From Pseudomonas marginalis (GTDB taxonomy: Bacteria > Pseudomonadota > Gammaproteobacteria > Pseudomonadales > Pseudomonadaceae): a stretch of DNA of 64,000 nt. Each line of letters begins with the position of its first letter. Positions within the stretch are counted from its first letter, which is position 1. Positions 43,859 to 53,198 of this stretch are shown piece after piece. The notes below the pieces were generated by a model that did no database searches, was not told where the DNA came from, and saw only the letters and a program-made list of their open reading frames with translations. The stretch lies in NCBI RefSeq assembly GCF_008692035.1, contig NZ_VTFG01000006.1, forward strand, positions 1 to 64,000. The letters run 5' to 3'. The position numbers and the translations under genes were made by a program.

Positions 43859-46309
43859 TTACCAGTCATAGGTCAGGCTGGACACCACCGTACGCCCTTC
43901 CCCGTAGTAACAATCCAGGTCGCTGGTGCACTGCGAGACATAGGTCTTGTTGGTGAGGTTCTGCACGTTCATTGCCAGTTTCACGCCTTTGAGCTTGAGC
44001 GGCGAGGCGCCCAGGTCGTAGTTCAGGCTGGCGTCGTAGACGCTGTACGACGGCACGCTGAACGCGCCTTCGTAGTAATCGCCCAGGCTTTGGCGCGCGT
44101 AGCGGACGCCCAGGCCGGCACCGAGGCCGGCGAGCGGGGTGTCGCCCAGTACGGTGTAGTTGACCCACATCGACGCCGTGAGCGGCGAGATGCCAGCGGG
44201 GTGGCGGCCTTGGCGACCTTCTTCGTCCTTGGTGTACTTGATGTCGTTGCGCGCGGCCGAGGCGATGATCTCCCAGGCGTCGCTGAGGGCGGCCTTGGCT
44301 TCCAGTTCTACGCCGCGGGAACGCATGGCGCCGCTCTGGGTACTGAAGGTGTCGTTGGGGTTGGTGGTGAGCACGTTTTCCTGGTCGAGCTGATAGACCG
44401 CGACCTGCACAAAACTCTTCTGGCCCGGCGGCTGGTACTTCATGCCCACTTCGTATTGCTTGCCGGTGGAGGGGTCGAACGGTTTGCGCTGGGCGTCGGT
44501 GCCGGTCAGCGGCAGGAACGATTCGGAATAGCTGACAAAAGGCGCCAGGCCGTTATCGAACAGGTACACCAGGCCGGCGCGGCCGGTGAAGGCTTCGTCC
44601 TTGCTGGCGAAGCGGGTGCCTTGCAGCGGCTCCTTGTTCACCACGCTGGCCCAGTCATAACGCCCACCGAGCACCAGGGCCCACTTATCCAGTTTGATCT
44701 GGTCCTGCACATACAGGCCGGTCTGGCTCAGGGTGCGGTCCCAGCGGTACGGTTGGCCGAAATTCAGGCGCTGGCCGTAGACCGGCTTGAACAGGTCGAT
44801 TACCGGTGGGTTGCGGTCATACAGGCCATGGAACAGCGAGCCGGAGTGGTAGTAATCCAGGCCGACGATCAACGTATGGGACAGCGCACCGGTGTCGAAT
44901 TCGGCCTGGGCGATGCTGTCCACGCCAAACACTTTGTTGTTTTGCGCCCAGTCCACGCCGAAGCGCTGCAGGTAGCGTTGGTCCTGCACACCGGTGGCCG
45001 GGTTGGCGACGAAGCGGTAGCCGTGCAGCGGTGCGGTGTAGCGGTCGTCCACCTCGGCGTAGCGCGCGTTCTGCTTGAGGGTCCAGGTATCGTTGAGGCG
45101 ATGGGAAATCTCGTAGCCCAGCACGTACTGCTCGCGGTTGTACTGGTTGACGCCGGGCTCGCCGATAAACACATCGCGCTTGATCTTGCCGTTGGGGTTG
45201 GCCCACAAGGTGCCGGACGCCGGCAACCCTTGGGCCTCGGGCACGCCCTTGTCCTTCTGGTATTGGGCGAACAGCGTCACACGGGTGTCGTCGTTGGGGC
45301 GCCAGGTGAGGCTGGGGGCGATGAACTGGCGTTTGTTCTCGACGTAGTTGATCTCGTCCTGACCGTCGTTGGCCAGGCCGGTGAGGCGGTAGAGGAATTG
45401 CCCCTGTTCATCCAGCGGGCCGCTGAGGTCGATGGCCGCACTCTTGTGCTCGTAGGTGCCGGCTTCCAGCACCACCTGATGCACCGGGGTTTCGCTGGGG
45501 CGCTTGCTGACCATATTGACGATACCGCCCGGCTGGTTTTGCCCATACAGCACCGAGGCCGGGCCCTTGAGCACTTCGATGCGCTCCAGGGAGTAGGGCT
45601 CGATCTGCAGCGCTCCACCCGTGCTGCCGCCGCCGTAGGGCAGGTGCAAACCGTCAAGGTACAAGGGCGTGGGGGTGAAGCCGCGCGAGGTAGGTTCGTC
45701 GAATAACTTGACCCGGTCGGCAAAGCCACCGGCGGTCATGCCCGGGGTGTAGAGCAACGCCTGGGTGACGCTCTGGGCGCCGCGAGCCTTGATCTCGGCG
45801 GCGGTGATCACGTTGATGGTCTGGGGGATTTCCACCAATGCCGAATCGGTCTTGCTGCCGGACGCACTGCGCGTGGCGACAAGGCCGTCCACCGGGCCCC
45901 AGGCGCTTTCCTCGGCCTGCTGGGCGCTGATCTGAGTCGCGCCGAGCTGCAACGGCCCGGCGGATGGCATCGCCTGCAACGACCAACCGCCCTGGGCCTG
46001 CACCGCCACCAGGCCGCTGCCTGCCAGCAGCCGCTCCAGGCCGGACCCGACGCCATAACTTCCCTGCAGGCCTGTGGTGCGCTTGCCTTGGGTAAGGGAA
46101 GCATCGACCGACAACAAGATGCCCGACGCACTGGCGAACTGGTTCAAGGCCTGATCGAGACTGCCCGCCGGAATGTTGTAGGCACGCAGCGCTTCGGTGC
46201 TGTCTTCGGCATGTACCTGGGTCGGCAGCATCGGCACCGTCGCCAGCAGGCTGACAAACAGGCCACGGCGCAAGGCGCGGGCCAAGGGTTGGATTGGGTG
46301 GTGCGGCAT
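43859..46309 (-). CDS. TonB-dependent siderophore receptor with STN signalling domain
   Basis: This 816-residue outer-membrane receptor has a signal peptide (ending VHA, about 33), an STN signalling domain (about 40-110; YNIPAGSLDQALNQFASASG), a plug (about 155-290) and a 22-strand barrel ending LTYDW. The disulfide-like pair CTSDLDC near the C-terminus is shared with ferrichrome/ferrioxamine-type receptors. The STN domain fits a FecI/FecR partner, which lies upstream on the same strand, so ligand binding probably raises its own transcription. The ATG at 46309 has GGAG 7 bases upstream. The exact siderophore is not shown. Confidence 0.93.
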   Translation of the reverse strand: MPHHPIQPLARALRRGLFVSLLATVPMLPTQVHAEDSTEALRAYNIPAGSLDQALNQFASASGILLSVDASLTQGKRTTGLQGSYGVGSGLERLLAGSGLVAVQAQGGWSLQAMPSAGPLQLGATQISAQQAEESAWGPVDGLVATRSASGSKTDSALVEIPQTINVITAAEIKARGAQSVTQALLYTPGMTAGGFADRVKLFDEPTSRGFTPTPLYLDGLHLPYGGGSTGGALQIEPYSLERIEVLKGPASVLYGQNQPGGIVNMVSKRPSETPVHQVVLEAGTYEHKSAAIDLSGPLDEQGQFLYRLTGLANDGQDEINYVENKRQFIAPSLTWRPNDDTRVTLFAQYQKDKGVPEAQGLPASGTLWANPNGKIKRDVFIGEPGVNQYNREQYVLGYEISHRLNDTWTLKQNARYAEVDDRYTAPLHGYRFVANPATGVQDQRYLQRFGVDWAQNNKVFGVDSIAQAEFDTGALSHTLIVGLDYYHSGSLFHGLYDRNPPVIDLFKPVYGQRLNFGQPYRWDRTLSQTGLYVQDQIKLDKWALVLGGRYDWASVVNKEPLQGTRFASKDEAFTGRAGLVYLFDNGLAPFVSYSESFLPLTGTDAQRKPFDPSTGKQYEVGMKYQPPGQKSFVQVAVYQLDQENVLTTNPNDTFSTQSGAMRSRGVELEAKAALSDAWEIIASAARNDIKYTKDEEGRQGRHPAGISPLTASMWVNYTVLGDTPLAGLGAGLGVRYARQSLGDYYEGAFSVPSYSVYDASLNYDLGASPLKLKGVKLAMNVQNLTNKTYVSQCTSDLDCYYGEGRTVVSSLTYDW

Positions 46310-46401
46310 TGCAGGACTCCCCGTGAGAACGCTTCTTGATTGGCTTTCAAGAGGTATCCCGAACGGGGCGCGCAAACCGACAAGCATCGATAAAAAAATT
46401 T

Positions 46402-47352
46402 TCAGGCCCGCGCCTTGATGGTCACCCAGTAGCGCGTCACCGACTGCACCTGCACCGGCAGCGAACGCTCCAGGGCCGCAAGGATCGCGTCGGTATCGTT
46501 CAACGGGAACACCCCCGTCAGCAGCAGGCCAGACACCGCCTGATCACAACGCAACAGGCCTGGACGATAGCGGCTCAGTTGCGCGACAAACTCGCCCAAT
46601 GGCTGGCGCTCGGCGATCAGCCGATGCGCGGTCCAACTGCTGGCATTGGCACTTACCGCAGGCAACGCCGAGCTTTGGCGCGAGTTGAACCACAGGCTGT
46701 CGCCGGCATTCATCTGCACCGCCGGGCCCTGCAACGGGGTGACCCGCACGCGGCCTTCATACAGGTCGACGCGGCTGCCATCGGGCAGTTCGCACACGGC
46801 AAAACGGGTGCCCAGCGCCTGCACGTCACCGGCCGGGGTTTCGACGATCAAAGGGCGCACCGGGTCGTGGCCGCTGGTCAACAGGATCTCGCCACGGATC
46901 AGGCGAATGCGCCGCTCGCTGGCGCTGAAACGCAGGTCCACTGCACTGTCGCTGTTGAGGTCCAGGCGCGTGCCGTCGCTGAGGGTCACGTGGCGAATCT
47001 CGCCGGTGGTGGTGCGGTAGTCGGCAAAGGCTGCCTGCCAGGGTTCGCTGCGCTGCACCAGGTAGCCGCTTCCACCCGCCACCAGCAGCAGGCCGAGCAG
47101 TTTCAACGCGGCGCGGCGCTGGGTGTCCGGGGTGTCGCGCAACACCGCACGGGCGCTGTCCACGGGCACGCTGCCAAGGGTTTGTTGCAGGTGCTGCAGA
47201 CGTTGCCAGGCGCGACGGTGTTCCGGATCCGCCGCCTGCCATTGCGCAAACGCCTGGCGTTGCTCGCCTTGCAGTTCGCCGCTCCAGTGCAGCATCAGCC
47301 ATTCGCTGGCTTGCTCGACAATGGCCGGGGCGATGGGGGCGTCGGGCCTCAT
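46402..47352 (-). CDS. FecR-family transmembrane sensor
   Basis: This 316-residue protein has an N-terminal cytoplasmic DUF4880-type segment (EQASEWLMLHWSGELQGEQR), one membrane span (about 85-101, LLGLLLVAGGSGYLVQR) and a periplasmic FecR domain (VTLSDGTRLDLNSDSAV about 125-145), with a C-terminal domain that contacts the receptor STN. It should carry the receptor signal to the FecI sigma factor. The ATG overlaps the sigma stop (ATGA), so the two are co-translated. Confidence 0.9.
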   Translation of the reverse strand: MRPDAPIAPAIVEQASEWLMLHWSGELQGEQRQAFAQWQAADPEHRRAWQRLQHLQQTLGSVPVDSARAVLRDTPDTQRRAALKLLGLLLVAGGSGYLVQRSEPWQAAFADYRTTTGEIRHVTLSDGTRLDLNSDSAVDLRFSASERRIRLIRGEILLTSGHDPVRPLIVETPAGDVQALGTRFAVCELPDGSRVDLYEGRVRVTPLQGPAVQMNAGDSLWFNSRQSSALPAVSANASSWTAHRLIAERQPLGEFVAQLSRYRPGLLRCDQAVSGLLLTGVFPLNDTDAILAALERSLPVQVQSVTRYWVTIKARA

Positions 47353-47858
47353 TCTGCGTACGCCACCTGGTAGCAGGCGACGATCGCGCGGGTCATGTAC
47401 TTCTGCACCGAACTGACCGTGACGCCCAGGCGCTCGGCGATCTGCGCGTAGCTCAGGCCTTCGAACTGCGAGAGCAGGAACGCGCGGCGTACGTTGTCGG
47501 GCATGCGGTCGAGCATGGCGTCGATCTGCATCAGGGTTTCGAGAATCAGCGCACGGGTTTCCAGGCTCGGCGACTCGGGCTCGGGTAAATGCGCGATGCT
47601 TTCCAGGTAGGCACGCTCGATACGCAGGCGGCGCCATTGGTCGATCACCAGGTTGCGCGCGATCTGCACCAGATAGCTGCGGCTTTCCTTGTCACCGGGG
47701 TAGCGACCGGAGACCAGCAGGCGCAGGAAGGTGTCCTGCGCCACATCGGCGGCGTGTTCGCGGTCGCCCAGGCGCTTGCGCAGCCAGCCTTGCAGCCAGC
47801 CGTGATGGTCACGGTACAGGAGGTGAAGCTGTTGCTGGCCGTCAGTCGCGGTGTCCAT
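47349..47858 (-). CDS. FecI-type ECF sigma factor
   Basis: This 169-residue sigma factor has region 2 (RDHHGWLQGWLRKRLGDREH, then VAQDTFLRLLVSGRY and YLVQIARNLVIDQWRR) and region 4 (MPDNVRRAFLLSQFEGLSYA, then IAERLGVTVSSVQKYM). It should drive the receptor gene when FecR is released. I start at ATG 47858, with the Fur-like box just upstream; an in-frame ATG at about 47893 lies inside the Fur box, so is unlikely. The gene is followed by FecR and the receptor. Confidence 0.92.
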   Translation of the reverse strand: MDTATDGQQQLHLLYRDHHGWLQGWLRKRLGDREHAADVAQDTFLRLLVSGRYPGDKESRSYLVQIARNLVIDQWRRLRIERAYLESIAHLPEPESPSLETRALILETLMQIDAMLDRMPDNVRRAFLLSQFEGLSYAQIAERLGVTVSSVQKYMTRAIVACYQVAYAE

Positions 47859-47879
47859 GAAAAACTCAGATACATTATT

Positions 47880-47898
47880 GAGAGCAATTATCATTACA
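47880..47898 (-). promoter_or_regulatory. Fur-like box upstream of fecI-type gene
   Basis: On the minus strand the sequence TGTAATGATAATTGCTCTC matches 13 of 19 positions of the Fur consensus by eye, with the TAATGATAAT half exact. It lies 22-40 bases upstream of the sigma start, where Fur with iron would block transcription. This makes the module iron-repressed, which fits its role. Confidence 0.6.
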
Positions 47899-47931
47899 CC
47901 TTGTTTCGCGGCTGGCAAAACTCTTTGTGGT

Positions 47932-49377
47932 TCAGCGCTCGGCGGTTTGCAGCGGATACACCGATTCCCACCCCCCGCCCAACGCCTTGTACAAGCCGAC
48001 CATGGCCAACGACACGCCAGTAGAACTCTCCACCCACTGCTCCTGCGTGGCCAGCAGCGCGCTTTGCACGGTGAGCACGTTGACGAAATCCACCACACCT
48101 TCAACGTATTGGTGCTGCGCGGTGGTCAGGGCGATCTGGTTCTGGCGCACGGCTTCGGCGAGGCTATCGCGACGCAGTTGGCTGGCGTTGTAGCGGGTCA
48201 GTTGGTCGTCGATTTCATGCCAGGCTCGCAGCACGGTGTGCTGGTAGGCCAGGGCCGCTTCCTGTTGCTGGGCTTCGCGCAGGTCCAGCATGCCTTGCAG
48301 GCGGCCGCCGTTGAACAGTGGCAGGCTCACTTGCGGGCCGAAGGCAAACGCGCGGGAGCCCCAGGAGCCGAAATCCGACAGTTGCATGGCCTGGGAGCCG
48401 AGGCTGCCGGACAAGGTAATACGCGGGTAAAAATCGCCCTTGGCCACGCCGATGCTGGCGGTGGCGGCGTGCAGGCGCGCCTCGGCCTGGCGTATATCCG
48501 GACGGCGCTCGGCGAGTTCCGACGGCAGGCCGATGGCGACCTGGCGTTGGGTCTGCGGTACGGCGGCGTCCTTGGACAATTGCGCGTGCAGGGCCTGCGG
48601 TGGCTCGCCCATCAGCAGGCTGAGGGCGTTGATCAACTGGTCCTGGCGTTGCTGCAGATCCGGCAGCCGCGCTTCGATGGCGGCGACCTGGGCGGCCGCT
48701 TCGGCAACATCCAGGTCGGTGGCCACGCCGTCGGCCAGACGCAGTTGCGAGAGCTTGAGGCTGTGGCGGGCGACGTCGAGGTTTTGCTCGGTCACCGCGC
48801 GGGTGTTCTGTACGCCACGCAGCTGGATGTAGTCCTGGGCGGTCTCGGCCAGTACCGACAACAGCACGGCGCGGCGGTCGTTTTCCGCCACTTGCAGGGT
48901 GGCGTCGGCGGCTTCGGTTTCGCGTTTGACCCGACCCCAGAAGTCCAGCTCCCAGGACGCCGAGAAGCCCACATCCCACTGGTTGAACGCGGAACGCCCG
49001 TTTTCGCCGGAGGGGTCGTTCAAGCCTTTGCCGCTGTTGCGTTTACGCTGGTAGGCGCCCGTGGCGTCGACAGTGGGATAACGCTCGGCGGTAGTCACCT
49101 GGCGCACCGCGCGGCTTTGTTGCAGGCGGCTGCTGGCCAGTTTCAGGTCGAGGTTATCGGTCAGCGCGCGGCGCGTGAGGGCCGACAGTTGCTCGTCGTG
49201 GAACACGTCCCACCAGCGTTCTTGCAGCGGATCACTCACTGCTCGGCTGGCGGCTTGTCGCCCTTGAGGTTCGCTCCACCGCGTGGCTTGCGGCGTGTGC
49301 GGGCGCTGAAAATCCGGCCCGACAGTGCAGGCACTCAGGCTGATAACACTCAGGGTGAGCCAGGCAAGGTGTCTCAT
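47932..49377 (-). CDS. Efflux outer-membrane lipoprotein (NodT family)
   Basis: This 481-residue protein has a lipoprotein signal (lipobox LSAC, Cys17) and the two-repeat TolC-like fold. It overlaps the upstream HlyD-type gene by 4 bases and is the last gene of an EmrB-EmrA-OMF operon. It forms the outer-membrane channel. It is distinct from the OMF at 31315, so each pump in the window has its own channel. Confidence 0.9.
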   Translation of the reverse strand: MRHLAWLTLSVISLSACTVGPDFQRPHTPQATRWSEPQGRQAASRAVSDPLQERWWDVFHDEQLSALTRRALTDNLDLKLASSRLQQSRAVRQVTTAERYPTVDATGAYQRKRNSGKGLNDPSGENGRSAFNQWDVGFSASWELDFWGRVKRETEAADATLQVAENDRRAVLLSVLAETAQDYIQLRGVQNTRAVTEQNLDVARHSLKLSQLRLADGVATDLDVAEAAAQVAAIEARLPDLQQRQDQLINALSLLMGEPPQALHAQLSKDAAVPQTQRQVAIGLPSELAERRPDIRQAEARLHAATASIGVAKGDFYPRITLSGSLGSQAMQLSDFGSWGSRAFAFGPQVSLPLFNGGRLQGMLDLREAQQQEAALAYQHTVLRAWHEIDDQLTRYNASQLRRDSLAEAVRQNQIALTTAQHQYVEGVVDFVNVLTVQSALLATQEQWVESSTGVSLAMVGLYKALGGGWESVYPLQTAER

Positions 49378-50432
49378 TGCTGGGCCACCTCACGCTGCGG
49401 CGCGACCGGCTGGGTGTCGACGCTGGCCTCGACCGACATGCCGACCCGCAGGCGCTCGGTCAGCGGTTGGTTGGGTTCGAGGACGATTTTCACCGGGATA
49501 CGCTGCACCACCTTGGTGAAGTTGCCGGTCGCGTTGTCCGGCTTGACCGATGCGAAGGTCACACCCGTGGCAGGTGCGAGGCTCTCCAGGTGGCCGTTGA
49601 GCAGCTCCCCGTCGAGGCTGTCGACCCGCACCTGCACGGCCTGGCCGGCGTGCATATGGGACAGCTGGGTTTCCTGGAAATTGGCGACCACGTAGGCCTC
49701 GGCCAACGGCACCACCGCGAGGATCTTGCTGCCCGGGGTCACATAGGCCCCCACCCGCACCGCGCGCTCACCGACCATGCCATCCACCGGCGCGACGATG
49801 CGCGTGTAGGACAGCTGATAACTGGCCATTTCCAACGCGGCCTGGGCACGCTTGAGCCCACCTTCGGCGGCATCGCGCTGGGCCGTGAGGATTTCCACCT
49901 GCTTGCGCTCGGCCGCCAGCACCGCCGTGGCGTTAGCCAGGCGCGCGGTGGCCTGGTCGATGCGGGTCTTGGCTTGCTGGGCGTTTTGCACGGTGCCCGC
50001 GCCCACGCCGGCGAGGTGGTTGTAGCGGTTCAGCTCATGTTCGGCGAAGGCCACTTCGGCGCGGTCTGCCGCCACGGTGGCCTGGGCCTGGGCGATCACC
50101 GAGGTTTGGCGCTCCAGGGTCGCGGTGGCGTTCTTCAGCTGGGCCTGGGCGACCAGGGTGTCGGCGTCGGCGGCCTGGGCGGCGGCGCGAAAATCGCGGT
50201 CGTCGATCAGCGCCAGCAGTTGCCCGGCCTTGACGCGCTGGTTGTCTTCCACCAGCACTTCCTTGATAAAGCCCGCCACACGTGGCGCCACCAGGGTGAA
50301 ATCGGCGGCGACGAAGGCGTCGTTGGTGGCCTGGCGCTTGTTGCCCAACAGGCCGGGCGCGACCAGGTAGACCAGCACGCCGACGGCAAACACGGCGATA
50401 ACGGAGACGGCGATTTTGTCTTTGCGTTTCAT
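49374..50432 (-). CDS. EmrA-like HlyD adaptor
   Basis: This 352-residue protein has a membrane anchor (about 10-28), the lipoyl-like hairpin (FTLVAPRVAGFIKEVLVEDN), a long coiled-coil (about 85-205) and a final barrel segment (PVAPQREVAQQ end). It would connect the MFS pump to the OMF channel. Its stop overlaps the channel gene and it starts 15 bases after the EmrB-type pump. Confidence 0.9.
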   Translation of the reverse strand: MKRKDKIAVSVIAVFAVGVLVYLVAPGLLGNKRQATNDAFVAADFTLVAPRVAGFIKEVLVEDNQRVKAGQLLALIDDRDFRAAAQAADADTLVAQAQLKNATATLERQTSVIAQAQATVAADRAEVAFAEHELNRYNHLAGVGAGTVQNAQQAKTRIDQATARLANATAVLAAERKQVEILTAQRDAAEGGLKRAQAALEMASYQLSYTRIVAPVDGMVGERAVRVGAYVTPGSKILAVVPLAEAYVVANFQETQLSHMHAGQAVQVRVDSLDGELLNGHLESLAPATGVTFASVKPDNATGNFTKVVQRIPVKIVLEPNQPLTERLRVGMSVEASVDTQPVAPQREVAQQ

Positions 50433-50447
50433 GGGAAGTCCTTGTGG

Positions 50448-51983
50448 CTAGGTCGGTGCGCGAGGCGGAAAAATCCGCGTGGGCATCCAGAAAATCAGCA
50501 AGATCAACGCCACCGCGACAGCGGCCATGACGTAATAGAGGTCCGAAGAAGTCAGCACCACGGCCTGCTCGTGCAGGCGGTGGGCCAGGCCCGGCGCATC
50601 GCCGTCGGCCAGCGGCGAGTTACCCAGGCGGTCCACCAGCATGGTCGAGTGAAAGTGCAGGCGCTGGGTGGTCAACGCATCCAGCACGCCGGTGGCAATC
50701 ACGGCAGCCAGGCCTTTGACGGTGTTGAACCAGGCCGAGGCGAACGGCCCATCCGCCGGTTGAATGCTGCCGGTGGAGAGCATCAGCAGCGGCAACACCG
50801 CCATGGGCTGCCCGAAGATTTGCAGCAGGTACAGGCCGTAGAAATCGTCGCGAATCCATGCCGAGGTCAGGTGCGCACTGCCCACGCAACACAGCACCAA
50901 CATCCCCAGCCCGATCCCCAGGACCCAGCGGCAATCGACCCAGCGCAGGTTGCACAACGCCGCCACCAGCGGCAGCGCGATCAATTGCGGCAGCGCCATC
51001 AGCAGCATCACCGGCGCGGTTTGCAATGGGCGATAACCCTGGACCTGAGCGAGGAAACTCGAGGGGATGATGATCACCGAGGTCAGCACCATCAGCACGC
51101 CTGCCAGCACGATCAGGGCAAACGCCAGGTTGCGCAGGCCGAGCATCTGCAATTTGAAAAACGGCATCGGGTGCGACCATTCATTGAGCATGAACAGCAC
51201 CAGCAGCACACTGCCGCCGCATAGCAGGAAGGTGATCAGGCCCGACTCGAACCAGTCCAGGCGATTGCCCTGCAGGATGCCGATCACCAGCATGCAGATC
51301 GCCGGAAACCCCAGCAGCAGTCCGCGCCAGTTGAACTGCTTGAAGCGCTCCAGGCGCAGCGGGTCTTGCGGCAAACCGTAGGCCACGGCGGCCATGGCCA
51401 GCAGGCATGGCCCGACGATCTGCCAGAACGCCCACTGCCAGCCGACGTATTCGGTCCACAGCGCCGCCAACGGCGTGCCGAGGCTCGGCCCGAACGTGGC
51501 GGTAAGTGCGTAGCCAGCCAGGCCATACAGCTTGACGTTGGCCGGCAGGAAGCGCAGCGCCACGGTCATCAGCATCGGCGGTAAGGCACCGCCGGCCAGG
51601 CCTTGGACGGTACGCAGCAGCAGCAGGCTTTGGTAGTTCGGCGCAAACGGGCACAGGATCCCGAGCACGGTGAACAGGCCAATGGCGCACAGGGTGAAGC
51701 GCCGCAGGGAAAACGTCACCGAACACCAGGGCGCAAAGGCCATGGCCGACACGGAAGTGGCCGTGTACGCGGCCACCAGCCAGGTGCCTTCGTCAAAGCC
51801 GATGTACAGCGCACCGCGAATATCCGCGAGGGCCACCTTGGTGACCATCTCGTTGAGGCCGGACACCAGCACCGCGAGCAACACGCCGACCAGGCCGATG
51901 ATGATGCGCGGGCCGAATACAGGCGGGGTGATGGCGGTGGGTCTGGCTGCGGCCGCAAGGGTGGGGGCAGCGAGGGAAGTCAT
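50448..51983 (-). CDS. DHA2-family MFS drug exporter (EmrB-like)
   Basis: This 511-residue protein has the 14-span DHA2 (EmrB/QacA) layout, with the conserved LVAAYTATSVSAMAFAPW segment near span 2 and the TVQGLAGGALPPMLM motif C-like segment near span 5. It would expel hydrophobic compounds by proton antiport through the adaptor and channel encoded downstream. No adjacent regulator is on the same strand. The substrate is not shown. Confidence 0.9.
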   Translation of the reverse strand: MTSLAAPTLAAAARPTAITPPVFGPRIIIGLVGVLLAVLVSGLNEMVTKVALADIRGALYIGFDEGTWLVAAYTATSVSAMAFAPWCSVTFSLRRFTLCAIGLFTVLGILCPFAPNYQSLLLLRTVQGLAGGALPPMLMTVALRFLPANVKLYGLAGYALTATFGPSLGTPLAALWTEYVGWQWAFWQIVGPCLLAMAAVAYGLPQDPLRLERFKQFNWRGLLLGFPAICMLVIGILQGNRLDWFESGLITFLLCGGSVLLVLFMLNEWSHPMPFFKLQMLGLRNLAFALIVLAGVLMVLTSVIIIPSSFLAQVQGYRPLQTAPVMLLMALPQLIALPLVAALCNLRWVDCRWVLGIGLGMLVLCCVGSAHLTSAWIRDDFYGLYLLQIFGQPMAVLPLLMLSTGSIQPADGPFASAWFNTVKGLAAVIATGVLDALTTQRLHFHSTMLVDRLGNSPLADGDAPGLAHRLHEQAVVLTSSDLYYVMAAVAVALILLIFWMPTRIFPPRAPT

Positions 51984-52103
51984 GAACAGGCAGCTCGGGA
52001 TTAGAAATACCCGAGCAGTTTAATCAGGCACATCCATGACAAAAAGTTACATGTTGGCAGGATATAAGTGCGCCAGGCGCAATCCTGGATTCACTATAGA
52101 ACC

Positions 52104-52198
52104 CTTGTGGGAGGGGGCTTGCTCCCGATTGCGCTGGATTAGATAGAAAATCTGGGTCTGGCACACAGCAATCGGGAGCAAGCCCCCTCCCACATTTT
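52104..52198. repeat. REPIN (GCTCCC variant)
   Basis: Arm TTGTGGGAGGGGGCTTGCTC (52105-52124) and arm GAGCAAGCCCCCTCCCACAT are inverted copies, with an inner pair CCGATTGC / GCAATCGG. The core GCTTGCTCCC differs from the GCTTGCCCCC of the other pairs. It lies in the 235-base gap between the MFS and LysR genes. Confidence 0.8.
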
Positions 52199-52218
52199 GA
52201 CCGCGCATGGCTTGTAGA

Positions 52219-53139
52219 TCAGGTGGGTTGGGCTTCCAGCCAGGTGGCGTGGCAACTTTCGCGCATGGTTTCGCGCAGCCACTTATGAGCCGGGTCTTTG
52301 TCGAAGCGCGGGTGCCAGGATTGGGCCAATACCAACGTCGGCAGCGAGATCGGCAACGCAAACGCGCGCAGTGGCAGCTTCAAGCGGTTGGCGCTCAACA
52401 GGGCTTCCTTGGGCACCGGCAGAATCAGGTCGGAATCGGGCAACATGAACATCGCACCGTGAAAACCCGGCGCAATCATCGCCACCCGCCGCTCCAGGCC
52501 CTGGGCATTCAGTGCAGTGTCGATCGGGCCACGGGCGATGCCACGTCGCGAGATGCTGATATGGGAATAGCTGGCGAAGCGCGCGGCGGTGATCTCGTCG
52601 TCAAACAACGGATGGTCCTCCCGCGCGAGGCCCACGAAGGTGGTGGAAAACAGGTTCTGCACCTTCACTTCCGGAGTGACCGGCATGGTGTTGCTCACGC
52701 GCAGGTCCAGCCGCCCTTCGCGCAGGGCTTCATCATCGGTGTCGCCTTCAGGCACGAAACACAGCTCGCACAGTGGCGCCATGCGCTCCATGGTGTCGAA
52801 CAGCCGACCGCCATACACGCCGATGAAAAAGTCATTGGCGCGCACACTGAAGCGACGGCGCAAGGTGCTCAAATCAACCTGATCCGCCGAGCGAAACAGC
52901 AACGCCGCCTGCTCCACCACGTTGCGCACCTGGCCTTGCAACTGCAAGGCCTTGGGCGTCGGCACCAGGCCGCGACCGGCGCGCACCAGGATCGGATCGC
53001 CCACCGCTTCGCGAATACGTGTGAGGGTACGGCTCATGGCCGCCGGACTGAGGTTCATCCGCCGCGCGGCGCCCACCACGCTGCCCTCGTCGAGCAAGGC
53101 GTCGAGGGCGACCAACAGGTTCATGTCGGGTAGTTGCAT
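52219..53139 (-). CDS. LysR family transcriptional regulator
   Basis: This 306-residue regulator has the LysR helix-turn-helix (GSVVGAARRMNLSPAAMSRT, about 22-41) and a C-terminal effector domain. I use the ATG at 53139. It lies 60 bases after the ABC permease gene on the same strand, with no divergent partner, so its target is unclear. Residues SAAMSRTLTRIREAVGDPIL are typical. Confidence 0.87.
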   Translation of the reverse strand: MQLPDMNLLVALDALLDEGSVVGAARRMNLSPAAMSRTLTRIREAVGDPILVRAGRGLVPTPKALQLQGQVRNVVEQAALLFRSADQVDLSTLRRRFSVRANDFFIGVYGGRLFDTMERMAPLCELCFVPEGDTDDEALREGRLDLRVSNTMPVTPEVKVQNLFSTTFVGLAREDHPLFDDEITAARFASYSHISISRRGIARGPIDTALNAQGLERRVAMIAPGFHGAMFMLPDSDLILPVPKEALLSANRLKLPLRAFALPISLPTLVLAQSWHPRFDKDPAHKWLRETMRESCHATWLEAQPT

Positions 53140-53198
53140 GCCAAGCACTCGTGGTCAGTCGGGAGTGAGCTGGCCGCAATCGTAGCAGGCTGGGGGTA

